A stretch of 64,000 nt of DNA from Lachnospiraceae bacterium (GCA_021201095.1 JAJQFO010000223.1:1-64000); one strand, 5' to 3'; counted from the stretch's first letter, positions 1 to 11,112 are shown. Translations and numbers: made by a program. The notes: a model not told the origin generated them from the sequence alone.

Positions 1-351
1 GGGGGTAGTATGCGCTTTTTTTGCTATCCGGTAGTTTATGTTTCACAGTAAAAGTCACCTGCGTAAAATCAGCCCCAGGAGGCATCCCCTGTAAACAGGA
101 TAAATGATTCCCGGGGCAAACGCATCTGATTATCCGCATAAAAAGTGGAAATGCTGATGCGGGTCCATTAATCGTGAATGAAAAAACGGCCTCCATGCTT
201 CAGTGCAATTTCACGTTTTTTTCTTTCGTAGCTATTTTTGCAATTCCTTTGCAGTTGTTTTCGCAATTCTTTCTCAACTATTTCTGCGGATTTTTCTCGA
301 TTCTTTTGCTGCTGTTTTTGCATCTGCATTCGCAATTGTTTTCACAACTTT

Positions 352-3099
352 TTATTTTGCAATCTTCACCTTCTCCACGCTGCTCCACGCCGAATAATAA
401 TTCTTTCCAGAGACTGTCTTATAGGTACGGATCCTGACGTAGTAGGTCGTGCCCTTTTTCAGACTGGAGATGGTCTTGCTCACCTTTGTCGAACCGGAGA
501 CCTTTACTGCTGTGTTTCCGCTGGCGAAGGTGCTGCTGGTGGAGTACTGGATCTGGTAGCCGGTGACTTTGGTTTTCTTCGTCCATTTCACAGTCATCTT
601 CTTTGAGGAAGCATTTTTCACGCTCGAGAGGCTGGTTCCGGTGAGGCGGACGACGGTGCTGGATACGTAGGAGCCCTTCGTGCTGCCGCTGTAGGGTTTG
701 ACCGCGTAGAGATACGTCGTGCCGTTTTTGCTCTTGACCGTCTTATCTGTGTAGGACAGAGTCGAGCCGCTCTTGATCGTCTTAATTCTCTGATAAGTGC
801 CAGAGGCGGTCTTGCGGTAGATATAGTAGCCGGAGGCGCCGGTCACTTTGCTCCACTTAATCGTAATACCGGACGAGGTGTTTTTCAGGGACGAAATCTT
901 TCCAGCTGCCAGTGTAACCTTGATGGTTACTGTTTTGCTTGCCGCATTGTAATTGCTGTTCCCCGCCGCTTTTACTGTGATCTTCACCGTCCCCGGTTTC
1001 TTCGCTGTAACAACGCCGCTGCTGCTTACCGTCGCGATTGAAGTGCTGCCGGAGCTGTACGTAATATTTCCCTTGCCGCTTGCTGTTATTTGAGTTGTTT
1101 TACCAGCTTTGACAGTGGAAGCTGCCGCCTTTGCCGTTAAGGTCTGGCTGGCCTTTTTGATCGTAAAGGTTTTCGTTATCGAGCCTTCATAATTTCCTTT
1201 TCCCTTCACGGTTACAGTTGCGGTGCCGGCATTTGTGTTATTCGAGTAGGAAACGGTATAATCCGTGCCTGCAGCCAGAGTCTCAGATCCATTTTTCACT
1301 TCGACTGTGGGCTTTTTCGCCGTCCCATCATAGGTATAGCTCGTCGCAGAAAGTGTGGCCGTGCAGGAGCTGAGCATTTCCTTTCCGTAATGGATCGCCG
1401 CGCCTGTCAGCGTATCATTTTCAGAACCAATCGTTATCTTTGACCAACTATCAGAAGACCCGGCATAGTAAACATCCGTAATACTGGTGCAGTCCCCGAA
1501 AGCCCCCGTATAAATACTCGTTATACTCTCCGGAATCGTCACACAGGTCAGGGAAGTACACCCGGTAAACGTTCCATAATCGATGGTTGTCATACTTTCC
1601 GGAATCGTGATGGATGTCAGCTTAGAGCAACCGGAAAATGTGCAGCCCCCAAGAGTTTTCAGATTCTCAGAGAATGTAATCTGCGTCAGCCCGGTACAAT
1701 AATAAAATACATTTTCCTCGACAGTCTCCACCGTGTTTGAAAGAGTGATGCTGGCCAGATTCTTACAATAATTAAAAGCACCGCTTTCGACTGTTGTGAC
1801 ACCCGACGGAATCGTATAACTCGTATCGGCCTTTGCGGATGGGTAACGAACCAGAGCCTTCTTATCTTTTGTAAACAATACTCCGTCTACAGAGCAGTAG
1901 GACGAATTGCTGCTTGCCACCTGAATCTCCGCCAGATTATAGCAAACAGTAAACACATCATCTCCAATGGATGTCACTCCTGCCGGAATGGTAATGCCGG
2001 AAAGCTGTATACAGGAATCAAACGCCATGGAACCAATGGATGTAAGAGTGGACGGCAGGCTAACTGACACCAGCGCTGTGCAATGACTAAAAACTCCATC
2101 CTGAATCTCCGTCACGCCTTCCGGAATAGCAATCTCTGCAAGAGCATAGCATCCGGTAAAAGCACCTTCCCCGATGGATTTTAAAGTGGTCGGCAGGCTG
2201 ACTGATGTCACCTTTTCGCACATAATAAAGGTGTCAGTACCAATAGACGTCACTCCGCTTTCTACGACGATAGAAAGAATCTGGTACCGATAACTATACC
2301 AGGGAGCGCGCTCCGCTGACTTATTGTAATTATAATCACTCATCGCGCCGCTGCCGCTGATAGTCAAAGTTCCATTACTGTCCAGCTGCCATGTCAGATT
2401 TTCTCCGCATGTGCCGCTATATAAAATATCCGAAGAGTCTTCCGCAGCAAGTGTGAAATTATCTTCTGCCTCAGACTCCTCCACAGAGGTCGCCGCAATC
2501 TCGTTCGTTAAAAGAGATGTTGCTTCGGTTTCCCCAGACTCCGTTGTCTGTTCTGTCGTCTCTGTTTCTTCTGGTTCTTCGGACTCTGTAGAATCTGAGA
2601 AATCTGTGAATTTTTTCTTCGCCGTCTCTTCTGAAATTGCCTCCGTCTCGATTTCGGCTATTTCCGTTGATTCAGAATTCATGGCAGAGTCCGAGTTATA
2701 ATCTATTGCTTCTGTTGACACAGATGCTCCTTCAGAGGACTCCAGATCTGTTGCTTCTCCTTGTGATGCCGCCTCTTCCGTTACTGTCTTCTCCGTGCTT
2801 TCCTCTGTTGCTTCCGCACCCTCCTCTGCAGATTTTGTGCCTTCCTCTGTCGCTTCCGCACTCTTCTCTGTCAATTTTTCGTTTTCCTCTGCAGATTTCG
2901 TGCTTTCCTCTGTCGCTTCCGCCAGGTCATTGATCTCAGAAAGGCTTATTTCCGTTTCATCCGCAGCTTCTTCATTCTCCACAGAAACATCCTCGCTGAC
3001 TATCTGCTCAACAAGCAGTTCCTCGCTGGCTGAAACCGGGACGGTCATCGTCGATGCAAACAGTACTGCCGCCATAAGTAGTGAAATTCTCTTTTTCAT
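352..3099 (-). CDS. Secreted BspA-like leucine-rich-repeat (LRR_5) surface protein with acidic Ser/Thr/Glu-rich stalk, Big-type and C-terminal FN3-like domains
   Basis: 915-aa ORF; signal peptide MKKRISLLMAAVLFASTMTVPVSA; repeated 'TSIGxxAFxxCxxLxxIxIPxxV' LRR_5 units; C-terminal 'GYYIYRKTASGTYQRIKTIKSG' FN3-like repeats. Confidence 0.9.
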   Translation of the reverse strand: MKKRISLLMAAVLFASTMTVPVSASEELLVEQIVSEDVSVENEEAADETEISLSEINDLAEATEESTKSAEENEKLTEKSAEATEEGTKSAEEGAEATEESTEKTVTEEAASQGEATDLESSEGASVSTEAIDYNSDSAMNSESTEIAEIETEAISEETAKKKFTDFSDSTESEEPEETETTEQTTESGETEATSLLTNEIAATSVEESEAEDNFTLAAEDSSDILYSGTCGENLTWQLDSNGTLTISGSGAMSDYNYNKSAERAPWYSYRYQILSIVVESGVTSIGTDTFIMCEKVTSVSLPTTLKSIGEGAFTGCYALAEIAIPEGVTEIQDGVFSHCTALVSVSLPSTLTSIGSMAFDSCIQLSGITIPAGVTSIGDDVFTVCYNLAEIQVASSNSSYCSVDGVLFTKDKKALVRYPSAKADTSYTIPSGVTTVESGAFNYCKNLASITLSNTVETVEENVFYYCTGLTQITFSENLKTLGGCTFSGCSKLTSITIPESMTTIDYGTFTGCTSLTCVTIPESITSIYTGAFGDCTSITDVYYAGSSDSWSKITIGSENDTLTGAAIHYGKEMLSSCTATLSATSYTYDGTAKKPTVEVKNGSETLAAGTDYTVSYSNNTNAGTATVTVKGKGNYEGSITKTFTIKKASQTLTAKAAASTVKAGKTTQITASGKGNITYSSGSTSIATVSSSGVVTAKKPGTVKITVKAAGNSNYNAASKTVTIKVTLAAGKISSLKNTSSGITIKWSKVTGASGYYIYRKTASGTYQRIKTIKSGSTLSYTDKTVKSKNGTTYLYAVKPYSGSTKGSYVSSTVVRLTGTSLSSVKNASSKKMTVKWTKKTKVTGYQIQYSTSSTFASGNTAVKVSGSTKVSKTISSLKKGTTYYVRIRTYKTVSGKNYYSAWSSVEKVKIAK

Positions 3100-3314
3100 T
3101 ATAAATTTCTCCTTTTCTGATTTGCTTTTTAATTCGTTTTTACTTTTAAGCCTGCATTGTTGTCATGATGTCACTATAACACAGCAAACATCCCTGGCTG
3201 TAAAAGAAATGTTCCCTCATTTCACAGCTCGGGATTTATTTCTGCAGCCTGATTAGCATAAAAAATAGAAATACCTGCTCAAATCTGCTATTCATAGCGA
3301 AATGTAGCAGAACG

Positions 3315-4523
3315 CTATTTTACCTTCACATTCTTTTTTGCAGAATAAGCTCCATTGTAAGATTTCCCGTTATTCATGACATCAACCGCCTTTACTCTGA
3401 AATAATATGTTTTCCCGGACTTTAAACCTGTAATAGTGGTTTTGTTATTCTTGACGGTTACGCTTTTGTATGTTTTAAAATTCTTGTCAGTCGAATACTG
3501 AACGACATACTTAACTGCAAACGTTGGCTTACTCCAGGACAAGGTCACGGACGATTTCTTTGTCGAGGATATTGATGTAATGGACGTATTCCCAACCCGG
3601 TAAATTGATTTCGTTGTATATTTTCCTGTGTAAACACCTCTGTACGGAACAACCTTATAAGTAAACTTATATCCCGATAAGTAATATTCTCCTGTCTCTG
3701 TATCTGTCCAGGTTACCGTTGATGAGTCTGTAATTGTATCTATTTTTTCATATTCCGAGGACTCTATTTTGCGGTAAATATAATACCCGGAAGCATCTGA
3801 TACTTTTGACCATTTAAGCTTGATCCCAGAAGTGGAATTTGTAATACTGGTAATCTTGCACGTTGACTTTTGCACTGCCTTGGCCGCCGTTGCCTCTGCC
3901 TTCGGAACCTTAATTGATACACGGACTGTCCCGTTTGTGGCAGCTGTTTTCGTACTAGTATTCTTCGAGGCTGTAAATAACAGCACCCAATAATGAACGC
4001 CGCCGCGGACAGCATGACCAATGCCTATCGACGTGGCTCTCTTGCTCAGCATAAGTCTGCGATGTCCTTGACCAGCGTATTTTTGGTATTCTTCCAGCCA
4101 ATCCTCAAATACTCCGGCAGCAGTAGTAGATCCATACGCAATATTTTCACCGGAGACATAACAGATATAATTATACTCACCATTTATTGATAAACATGAA
4201 GATCCATCTGGCCTTGTGTGGCTAAACTGATAAGCTATTTCCGCTGCCCTCTGCATAGCCATTTCTTCCAGATCGTAATCGTACGTCAGTTTTGATAATC
4301 CTGAGCAATATACCTTTTTACTGTTGCTGGAATTCCAGTACCAGGCGTTGTCCCCGGTGCGGAAATTATTAATCAACGTAAGTATTTTTCTTGCTTCCGT
4401 CTGACCATATTTTACATTGAATTTGAGCGTAGACGTGCTGCTGGCTGCTGACGCCGTCATGGAAAAAACGGTCAGCGCGATAAACGAAATGAGAACAATC
4501 AGTGCCTGCTTAGTACGTTTCAT
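3315..4523 (-). CDS. Secreted CAP (SCP/PR-1-like) domain protein with FN3-like repeats
   Basis: 402-aa ORF; signal peptide; 'FSHTRPDGSSC...GENIAYGSTTAAGVFEDWLEEYQ..GHRRLMLS..TSIGIGHAV' CAP motifs; FN3-like C-terminus. Confidence 0.9.
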   Translation of the reverse strand: MKRTKQALIVLISFIALTVFSMTASAASSTSTLKFNVKYGQTEARKILTLINNFRTGDNAWYWNSSNSKKVYCSGLSKLTYDYDLEEMAMQRAAEIAYQFSHTRPDGSSCLSINGEYNYICYVSGENIAYGSTTAAGVFEDWLEEYQKYAGQGHRRLMLSKRATSIGIGHAVRGGVHYWVLLFTASKNTSTKTAATNGTVRVSIKVPKAEATAAKAVQKSTCKITSITNSTSGIKLKWSKVSDASGYYIYRKIESSEYEKIDTITDSSTVTWTDTETGEYYLSGYKFTYKVVPYRGVYTGKYTTKSIYRVGNTSITSISSTKKSSVTLSWSKPTFAVKYVVQYSTDKNFKTYKSVTVKNNKTTITGLKSGKTYYFRVKAVDVMNNGKSYNGAYSAKKNVKVK

Positions 4524-4802
4524 AAATTTTCCCTCCTAATCATCATTCAACTGCAAACATTAACATTTAGTCACCATTGATAGCCACAATATGTAAGGAG
4601 CCTGCAAGCAGCAGCCAATCTGCAGGTTTTATAAAAGATTTGCAGTTGTCCTGCTCCGTTACATGTAAAGTATAGCATCGGCGGCTGCCAGCCTGTAACT
4701 AAAAAGTTCCCTCTCATGAGAGGAAGCTTTTCCTCCGCGTGGCATCAATTACTATAATAAATTTCTGCGGCAGAAGCATCCATTTATCCGAAAAGAAAGT
4801 GG

Positions 4803-4834
4803 AAAAAGCTCCTCTTCGAATCTAGAGGAGCTTT
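4803..4834 (-). terminator. Rho-independent terminator downstream of the LRR/CAP surface protein
   Basis: aaagctcctct-tcgaatct-agaggagcttt inverted repeat, with a T-run on the minus strand, after the CDS ending at 4885. Confidence 0.7.
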
Positions 4835-4884
4835 CGCTGTCTGCCTGTTTCAGGCTGTGGTAGCTAAATTGTTTTCACAGCTTT

Positions 4885-7800
4885 TTACTTCGCAATCTTC
4901 ACCTTCTTCACGCTGCTCCACGCCGAATAATAAGTCTTCCCAGACACGGTCTTGTAGGTGCGGATCCTGACGTAGTAGGTCTTGCCCTTTGTCAAGCTGG
5001 AGATGGTCTTGCTCACCTTTGTCGAGCCAGAGACCTTCACTGCCGTGTTTCCGCTGGCAAAGGTGCTGCTGGTGGAGTACTGGATCTGGTAGCCGGTGAC
5101 TTTGGTTTTCTTCGTCCATTTTACGGTCATCTTCTTGGAGGAAGCATTTTTCACGCTCGAAAGACTGGTTCCGGTAAGACGGACGACGGTGCTGGATACG
5201 TAGGAGCCCTTCGTGCTGCCGCTGTAGGGTTTCACTGCGTAGAGATACGTCGTGCCATTTTTGCTCTTGACTGTCGTGTCGGTATAGGACACGGTCGAGC
5301 CGCTCTTGATCGTCTTGATTCTCTGGTAAGTGCCGGATGCGGTCTTGCGGTAGATGTAGTAGCCGGAGGCGCCGGTTACTTTGCTCCACTTAATCGTAAT
5401 GCCAGACGAGGTGTTTTTCAGGGACGAAATCTTTCCGGCCGTCAGGTAATGGATGGACTTCGCCGAATAGCTTCCGGTCGTGCTTCCCTTGTAGGGCTGT
5501 ACGTAGTAATAGTAGGTTTTGCCGCTGGTGGCTTTGGTGTCTGTGTAGCTTACCGTGGAGCCGCTTTTGATGGTCTTGATCTTTTTGTAGCTGCCGGAAG
5601 CGGTTTTGCGGTAGATATAGTAGCCGGAAGCGCCTGTGACCTTGCTCCACTTGATCTTAACGCCGGTCGAGGTGTTCGTCAGGCTGGAGATCGACCCGGA
5701 GGAAAGCGGTACGGAAATGCTTACCTTTGCGGTAAAGTAGCCGTTCCCGGTTGATGCGGTAATGGTCGCGCTGCCGGCGCCGACTGCCGTGATGGTTCCG
5801 TCCTTCACAGTTGCCACGGAGGTGTCGCTGCTGCTCCATGTGACGGTGTCAGTGACCTTTGTCAGTGTGCCGCTGCCTGGATTTTTGAGATAAACAGTTG
5901 CCTTCGCGGTCTTTCTGATGGAAATGTTACTGCTGGTAACTACCATCTTCAATTCATAAGCATAAGAGCTGGAAGAACCGAACACGATTCCGGGTGTTGT
6001 GGCTGCTTCCGTAAAGGCTTCCGCCGCTATCGTGACTGTCTGCGTAACGCTTTTGTTGGACGGACTCGTGCAGCTGGCTGTGTCGCTCCCTGTGCCGAAG
6101 CATTGCACCCAGTAATACACCCCATCGATCACAAAGCAGCCGATGCCGATCGTGGTATAGCTTTCAGTGAGAATATTTGCCTTGTGTCCGGAAGAACTCA
6201 TCCAAGAGTCCATCACCTTGCTCGCAGTTGTATCGCCATAGGCGATGTTTTCGGCACATATCAGGCTGTTCAGAGAAAAGCAGGAGGATCCATCCGGTCT
6301 TGTGTGAGAAAACAGTACGGATATTTCTGCTGCCCGCTGCATCGCGCTCTCCAGCAGGGACTCGTTCATGACCAGCGCGGAAAGACCGTTCGCCGCGCGC
6401 TGCTCGTTGACCAGTTCAAGCACCTCATATGCTTTGGTATAATTTCTGGCTCCGGAAACTTTGACCGTTTCTGCCGTACGATAACCGTTGGAACCATATG
6501 CAGTCAGGGTTGTACTCGTTGTCACCAGCTCCGTGGTGGTCTCAAATGCGTCCGTGTGCACAAACGTGACCGTGGAAGGAAGCACGACCTGCGCCAGTGC
6601 TGTACAGCCGATAAAAGTTTGACGGTTGATCGTGGTCAGGCCTTCGTTCAGCGACACACTCGTCAAAGCGCTGTCTCCGTAAAATGCCTGATAAGGGATC
6701 ACCGTCAGTGCCTTGCTGGAGAAGGACTGCAGAGCGCTACAGCATCCAAAGCAGGCATTTCCGATACTGGTAATATTCGCCGGAAGGGATACACTCTTCA
6801 AAGAATAACAGTAGCCGAAGGTCCGCGCTTCCAGGGTGGTTAGAACAGAGCCGAAGTCGATAGTAGTCAATGCCGTACATTTTTCAAACATCTCATAGGA
6901 AGTGGATGTCAGGCCTGTACCAAATTTTACAGATTGCAGGTCGGTGCAGCCATAAAAAGTAAAATCTCCGACTTCTGTCACGCTATTAGGAATCGTTACT
7001 GATGTCAATCCGCTTGCCTGAAAAGCATATTCGCCAATAGTGGTCACTCCTGATCCAAATGTTACCTGCTTCAGGCTGGAAGCATAGGCAAACGCTCCAT
7101 CCGCAATTTTGGTCACCGTATTCGGAATCGTGTAAGCGGAAGCCGAACTGCCGGACGGGTAAAGGAGCAGCGTCTTGCCCCCGTTCGTAAGCAGTACGCC
7201 GCCGGCCGCCGAGTACACGGTATTGCCAGATTCCACGGCGAAGGCTGCCACGCCAGAGTTAAAGAAGGTGAGACTGGAAATGGAGGTCACCTTTTTTCCG
7301 ATGGTAAAAGTCGAAAATCCAGTGTTCTGAAAAACATAACTTCCATAGGTAGTGACTCCCGGCGCAGTGAAGGAGGAAAGCTTGCTGCAGTCCGCAAATG
7401 CCGCGTATGGGAGTTCCGTCACGCCGGAGGGCAGTGTGATAGATGTCAGGGAACTGCATTGGCAGAAAGCATACTGTCCAATCGAAGTTACCGAACTCGC
7501 AACGCTCACGGAAGTTACCTTCGTACAATTGTAAAACGCCATCTTGCCGATCTTCGTGATGCCGCTCTTGATGACGATGGATTTAATGCTGGTTCGGCTA
7601 CTGTACCATCCGGGCAGGCTGGAGGTTGAAAAATCATTCATTGCGCCGCTCCCGGCAATCGTCAGCACACCATCCGAATCCAGTGTCCAGGTGGCACTGG
7701 TGCCGCAGGTACCACTTGCCGAATCTGATGCCAGCGCAATCCCATCCTCATCCAGGCCTTCGGATTCCTCTTCGGAGTCCTCCGGAAGTTCATATCCATC

Positions 7801-8691
7801 TGCAGCTGCGTCCATTTCCGCGTCCAGCAAATCTTCTTCTGTTATCAGACTTTCCTGGCTCAATTCATCCTCAGACACATTCTGGGATGCTGTTTCAGAA
7901 TCATCTGCCACGTCCGTTGCTACCCCATCCGTTTCTGACGTCTCAGATTCTGATGTTTCTGGTTCTGATGTCCCTGCTTCTGAAGTTTCTGCAGCTCCTG
8001 ATGCTGCTTCTGCCGTATCTACATCCGAAGTCTCTGCTCCTGAAGATGCCTCGTCAGCTGACTCACCGGATAGCTCTGATGAAACTTCTGTCTCATCCGC
8101 TGCAGCCGTCTCCTGATCTGCATCTGCCGACTGGCTGGATTCTGTTTCCGCATCCTGCTGCGTATTTTCCGCATTTTCCGAAGACGTCCCGGCACCGGCA
8201 GCAATTCCAGTTTCTGATCCATCATTTGCCCCTGTACCTGCAGTGCTTCCTGCTGCAGCGTCTGTATTGATATCGCTGTCCGTATCGGTATTACTGCCTG
8301 TATCAGTATTGCTGCCTGCCCCTGACTGTGAGCCGTCTGTCTGCAGACCAACCGCCGCAGAATCCGTCTGGGCTTCTGTGCGGTCTGAGTTATTTTCAGC
8401 TTCCTGTGCGACATCCGTCTGCCCGGAATCCGCTGTTGTCTCTGACTGGCGCTCTCCAGCTGTCTGAGCCGTATTCTCCGCTAAAGCTCCTGTCGATGCA
8501 CTCGCTCCAGATGCTTCTTCGGATTCACTGGCCGCCTCCAGTTCGGACGCCAGTGTCATTTCTGTCTCCGCCTCCGTCTCTGTCTCCGAAATCGTTTCAA
8601 TTCCGCCATCCATCGCATATACCTGCAAGGACTGCGCGGGAGTAATCATTACCATCATCATGGCAAGTGCTGCGGCAATTTTTCTCTTCAT
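4885..8691 (-). CDS. Large secreted surface protein: acidic repeat stalk, LRR_5 repeats, CAP domain, Big_2-like domain and tandem FN3-like domains
   Basis: ORF opens at 8937, but the signal peptide MKRKIAAALAMMMVMITPAQSLQVYA gives a likely start at 8691; LRR_5 array; 'FSHTRPDGSSCFSLNSLICAENIAYGDTTA' CAP; 'VTWSSSDTSVATVKDGTITAVGAGSATITAS' Big_2. Confidence 0.9.
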   Translation of the reverse strand: MKRKIAAALAMMMVMITPAQSLQVYAMDGGIETISETETEAETEMTLASELEAASESEEASGASASTGALAENTAQTAGERQSETTADSGQTDVAQEAENNSDRTEAQTDSAAVGLQTDGSQSGAGSNTDTGSNTDTDSDINTDAAAGSTAGTGANDGSETGIAAGAGTSSENAENTQQDAETESSQSADADQETAAADETEVSSELSGESADEASSGAETSDVDTAEAASGAAETSEAGTSEPETSESETSETDGVATDVADDSETASQNVSEDELSQESLITEEDLLDAEMDAAADGYELPEDSEEESEGLDEDGIALASDSASGTCGTSATWTLDSDGVLTIAGSGAMNDFSTSSLPGWYSSRTSIKSIVIKSGITKIGKMAFYNCTKVTSVSVASSVTSIGQYAFCQCSSLTSITLPSGVTELPYAAFADCSKLSSFTAPGVTTYGSYVFQNTGFSTFTIGKKVTSISSLTFFNSGVAAFAVESGNTVYSAAGGVLLTNGGKTLLLYPSGSSASAYTIPNTVTKIADGAFAYASSLKQVTFGSGVTTIGEYAFQASGLTSVTIPNSVTEVGDFTFYGCTDLQSVKFGTGLTSTSYEMFEKCTALTTIDFGSVLTTLEARTFGYCYSLKSVSLPANITSIGNACFGCCSALQSFSSKALTVIPYQAFYGDSALTSVSLNEGLTTINRQTFIGCTALAQVVLPSTVTFVHTDAFETTTELVTTSTTLTAYGSNGYRTAETVKVSGARNYTKAYEVLELVNEQRAANGLSALVMNESLLESAMQRAAEISVLFSHTRPDGSSCFSLNSLICAENIAYGDTTASKVMDSWMSSSGHKANILTESYTTIGIGCFVIDGVYYWVQCFGTGSDTASCTSPSNKSVTQTVTIAAEAFTEAATTPGIVFGSSSSYAYELKMVVTSSNISIRKTAKATVYLKNPGSGTLTKVTDTVTWSSSDTSVATVKDGTITAVGAGSATITASTGNGYFTAKVSISVPLSSGSISSLTNTSTGVKIKWSKVTGASGYYIYRKTASGSYKKIKTIKSGSTVSYTDTKATSGKTYYYYVQPYKGSTTGSYSAKSIHYLTAGKISSLKNTSSGITIKWSKVTGASGYYIYRKTASGTYQRIKTIKSGSTVSYTDTTVKSKNGTTYLYAVKPYSGSTKGSYVSSTVVRLTGTSLSSVKNASSKKMTVKWTKKTKVTGYQIQYSTSSTFASGNTAVKVSGSTKVSKTISSLTKGKTYYVRIRTYKTVSGKTYYSAWSSVKKVKIAK

Positions 8692-8991
8692 AAATCCATT
8701 TCCTCTCTTTCTTTGAAATTCCTGCGGCTTCACAGCCTTAAAGTAAAATGCTTTACGCCGTTTACTATAACACTGCAAACATTCCGTGCTGTAAAAGGAA
8801 AGTTTCTCCTTTCGCAGTCCGGGATTTGTTTCTGCCGTCAGATTAACACCAGGAAAAATAAAATGCATTTGCTTATCCGAAAGGAAAGTAGAAAACAGGC
8901 GGAGTTTTACACTCCGCCCGGACCTCTTTATCATCATATATTTTAAATATCCACGAAAGTAAGAACGCTGCGCTCTGTAAAATGAAGTATT

Positions 8992-9516
8992 TCATTCCAG
9001 AAGCGCCGTCAGAAGCGTATACTTCTCCTGCAGCAGAAGCTTCTGACTGTGATGAAACTCCATGGCCGGAACCCATTTCTTGTGCGGGATTTCACCGATA
9101 TCATATCCTGCGGGCAGCTTTTCTATGGGCAGATGCAGGCTGAAGCTCTGCTCCATGCATTCTGCAATAACCTCTATGGATGCTTTTGACGGATCGTCGC
9201 GATCCTCTTCGGACGGCTCAATCTGCTCAAGATAATACTCGAAGGAATGCCGCCTTCCATCCCGGCGCATAAGCTCGCCCGCGCGGTCCTTCGTGCGCTC
9301 GGAATAACGCAGATAAGGAACGTAAAAAAGCTCCACCTTTACTTCCGACGGCTTTTCCGTCAGCAGTTTATGTAAAAATTCGTCCTTCAGAGCATACACA
9401 TCTGTTTTATCCTCAAAGCTCCATCCCGGTTCTTTGATGGAACGGTTCAGTTTATCGATGATGCTAAGCATCTGCAGCCAGATCATTTCCTTATTCATAT
9501 AGTCCTCTCCCTTCAA
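8992..9516 (-). CDS. Conserved hypothetical protein (174 aa)
   Basis: ORF with good coding character; no family recognised. Confidence 0.6.
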   Translation of the reverse strand: MKGEDYMNKEMIWLQMLSIIDKLNRSIKEPGWSFEDKTDVYALKDEFLHKLLTEKPSEVKVELFYVPYLRYSERTKDRAGELMRRDGRRHSFEYYLEQIEPSEEDRDDPSKASIEVIAECMEQSFSLHLPIEKLPAGYDIGEIPHKKWVPAMEFHHSQKLLLQEKYTLLTALLE

Positions 9517-9569
9517 TATGTTATACTCGCAGCAAAATCTGTTGCTCGTTAACTTGCGATTCTGTCGTT

Positions 9570-9745
9570 AACTGATCGGGTGAGAGTCCGCAAGCTCTCC
9601 ACTATCGCTCCGGTCTGTGAATATCCCATCCGCCTTTTGGATGGGATGCCGCCCGGCAAGGGCTAAACGGCTAAACGGTTCTGCGTGCCAGCGGCGCGCG
9701 TTTTATGTCCCGATTTTCGCAGAATATCGAGAATACAGGAACCGA
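9570..9745. repeat. Dispersed palindromic element, intergenic copy
   Basis: Contains ATATCCCATCCgccttttGGATGGGATGCCGCCCGGCAAGGGC ... ATGTCCCGATTTTCGCAGAAtATCGAG; same core seen near 18.9, 20.9, 21.1, 47.7 and 56.3 kb. Confidence 0.7.
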
Positions 9746-9804
9746 CCGAAACAAAGTATAGACACCACTGGTGCTCCGTGTCCTCTCCTTCCGGCAAGAC
9801 AATA

Positions 9805-11112
9805 TCACAAAATATCAATATGCTCCCCATTGAGTGCCTTGTTCATGCTGCGCACGGCACAGAATTTTCCGCACATGGAGCAGGTATCGTCGTGTTCGGG
9901 AGAGCGGTCCGCGCGGATCGCCTTCGCGGTCTCAGGATCGATGGCGCATTCCCACTGGCCATCCCAGTCGAGCCGGCGGCGGGCGTCCGCCATTTTATCG
10001 TCGATGTCACGCGCCCCGGGGATTCCTTTTGCGATGTCGGCCGCATGGGCAGCGATTTTGCTCGCAATGATGCCCTGTTTTACATCGTCTACGTTGGGCA
10101 GTGCCAGGTGCTCTGCAGGAGTCACGTAGCAGAGGAAAGCCGCGCCGTTCATGGCCGCTATCGCGCCGCCGATTGCGGAGGTGATATGGTCATATCCGGG
10201 GGCGATGTCGGTTACCAGCGGTCCGAGTACGTAGAAAGGAGCTCCCATGCAGATTGTCTGCTGCACCTTCATATTGGCAGCGATCTGGTCCATCGGCACA
10301 TGACCGGGGCCTTCTACCATGACCTGCACGTCCTTTTCCCAGGCGCGCTTTGTCAGCTCTCCCAGCCGGACAAGCTCTTCGATCTGGCAGACATCGGTCG
10401 CGTCCGCCAGGCATCCCGGGCGGCAGGCGTCGCCAAGCGAAATGGTTACATCGTATTCCCGGCAGATTTCCAGGATGTCGTCGTAATACTCATAAAACGG
10501 ATTTTCGTTGCCGGTCATGCACATCCAGGCAAACACCAGCGAACCTCCGCGCGATACAATATTCATCTTGCGTTTGTGCTTACGGATCTGGTCAATCGTT
10601 TTTCGCGTGATGCCGCAGTGCAGCGTGACAAAATCCACGCCCTCCTGCGCGTGAAGCCGAACTACATCAATGAAATCCTGAGCGCTCAGTGTGTCCAGAT
10701 CTCTCTGGTAATGAATGACACTGTCGTAGACCGGAACCGTGCCGATCATGGCCGGGCACTCCTGTGTCAGCTTGCAGCGAAAAGGGCTGGTGTTTCCATG
10801 GCTGGAAAGGTCCATGATCGCCTCGGCCCCCATATTTATCGCAGAAAGTACCTTCTGCATCTCAATGTCATAATCCTTGCAGTCCTGGCTGACGCCCAGG
10901 TTGACGTTGATTTTCGTGCGGAGCATCGAACCGATGCCCTCCGGGTTCAGACATTTGTGGTTCTTGTTTGCCGGAATGACCACCTTTCCGGCAGACATCA
11001 GCTCCATCAGCTCTTCCATCGGCATCTGCTCTTTTTTTGCCACCGTCTCCATTTCCGGTGTCACAATGCCGCGGCGGGCGGCATCCATCTGCGTCGTGTA
11101 ATTTCGATCCAT
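9805..11112 (-). CDS. thiC: Phosphomethylpyrimidine synthase ThiC
   Basis: 435 aa; '[15 protein letters not shown]', '[12 protein letters not shown]', '[13 protein letters not shown]', '[21 protein letters not shown]', C-terminal CSMCGKFC Fe-S motif. Confidence 0.97.
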   Translation of the reverse strand: MDRNYTTQMDAARRGIVTPEMETVAKKEQMPMEELMELMSAGKVVIPANKNHKCLNPEGIGSMLRTKINVNLGVSQDCKDYDIEMQKVLSAINMGAEAIMDLSSHGNTSPFRCKLTQECPAMIGTVPVYDSVIHYQRDLDTLSAQDFIDVVRLHAQEGVDFVTLHCGITRKTIDQIRKHKRKMNIVSRGGSLVFAWMCMTGNENPFYEYYDDILEICREYDVTISLGDACRPGCLADATDVCQIEELVRLGELTKRAWEKDVQVMVEGPGHVPMDQIAANMKVQQTICMGAPFYVLGPLVTDIAPGYDHITSAIGGAIAAMNGAAFLCYVTPAEHLALPNVDDVKQGIIASKIAAHAADIAKGIPGARDIDDKMADARRRLDWDGQWECAIDPETAKAIRADRSPEHDDTCSMCGKFCAVRSMNKALNGEHIDIL

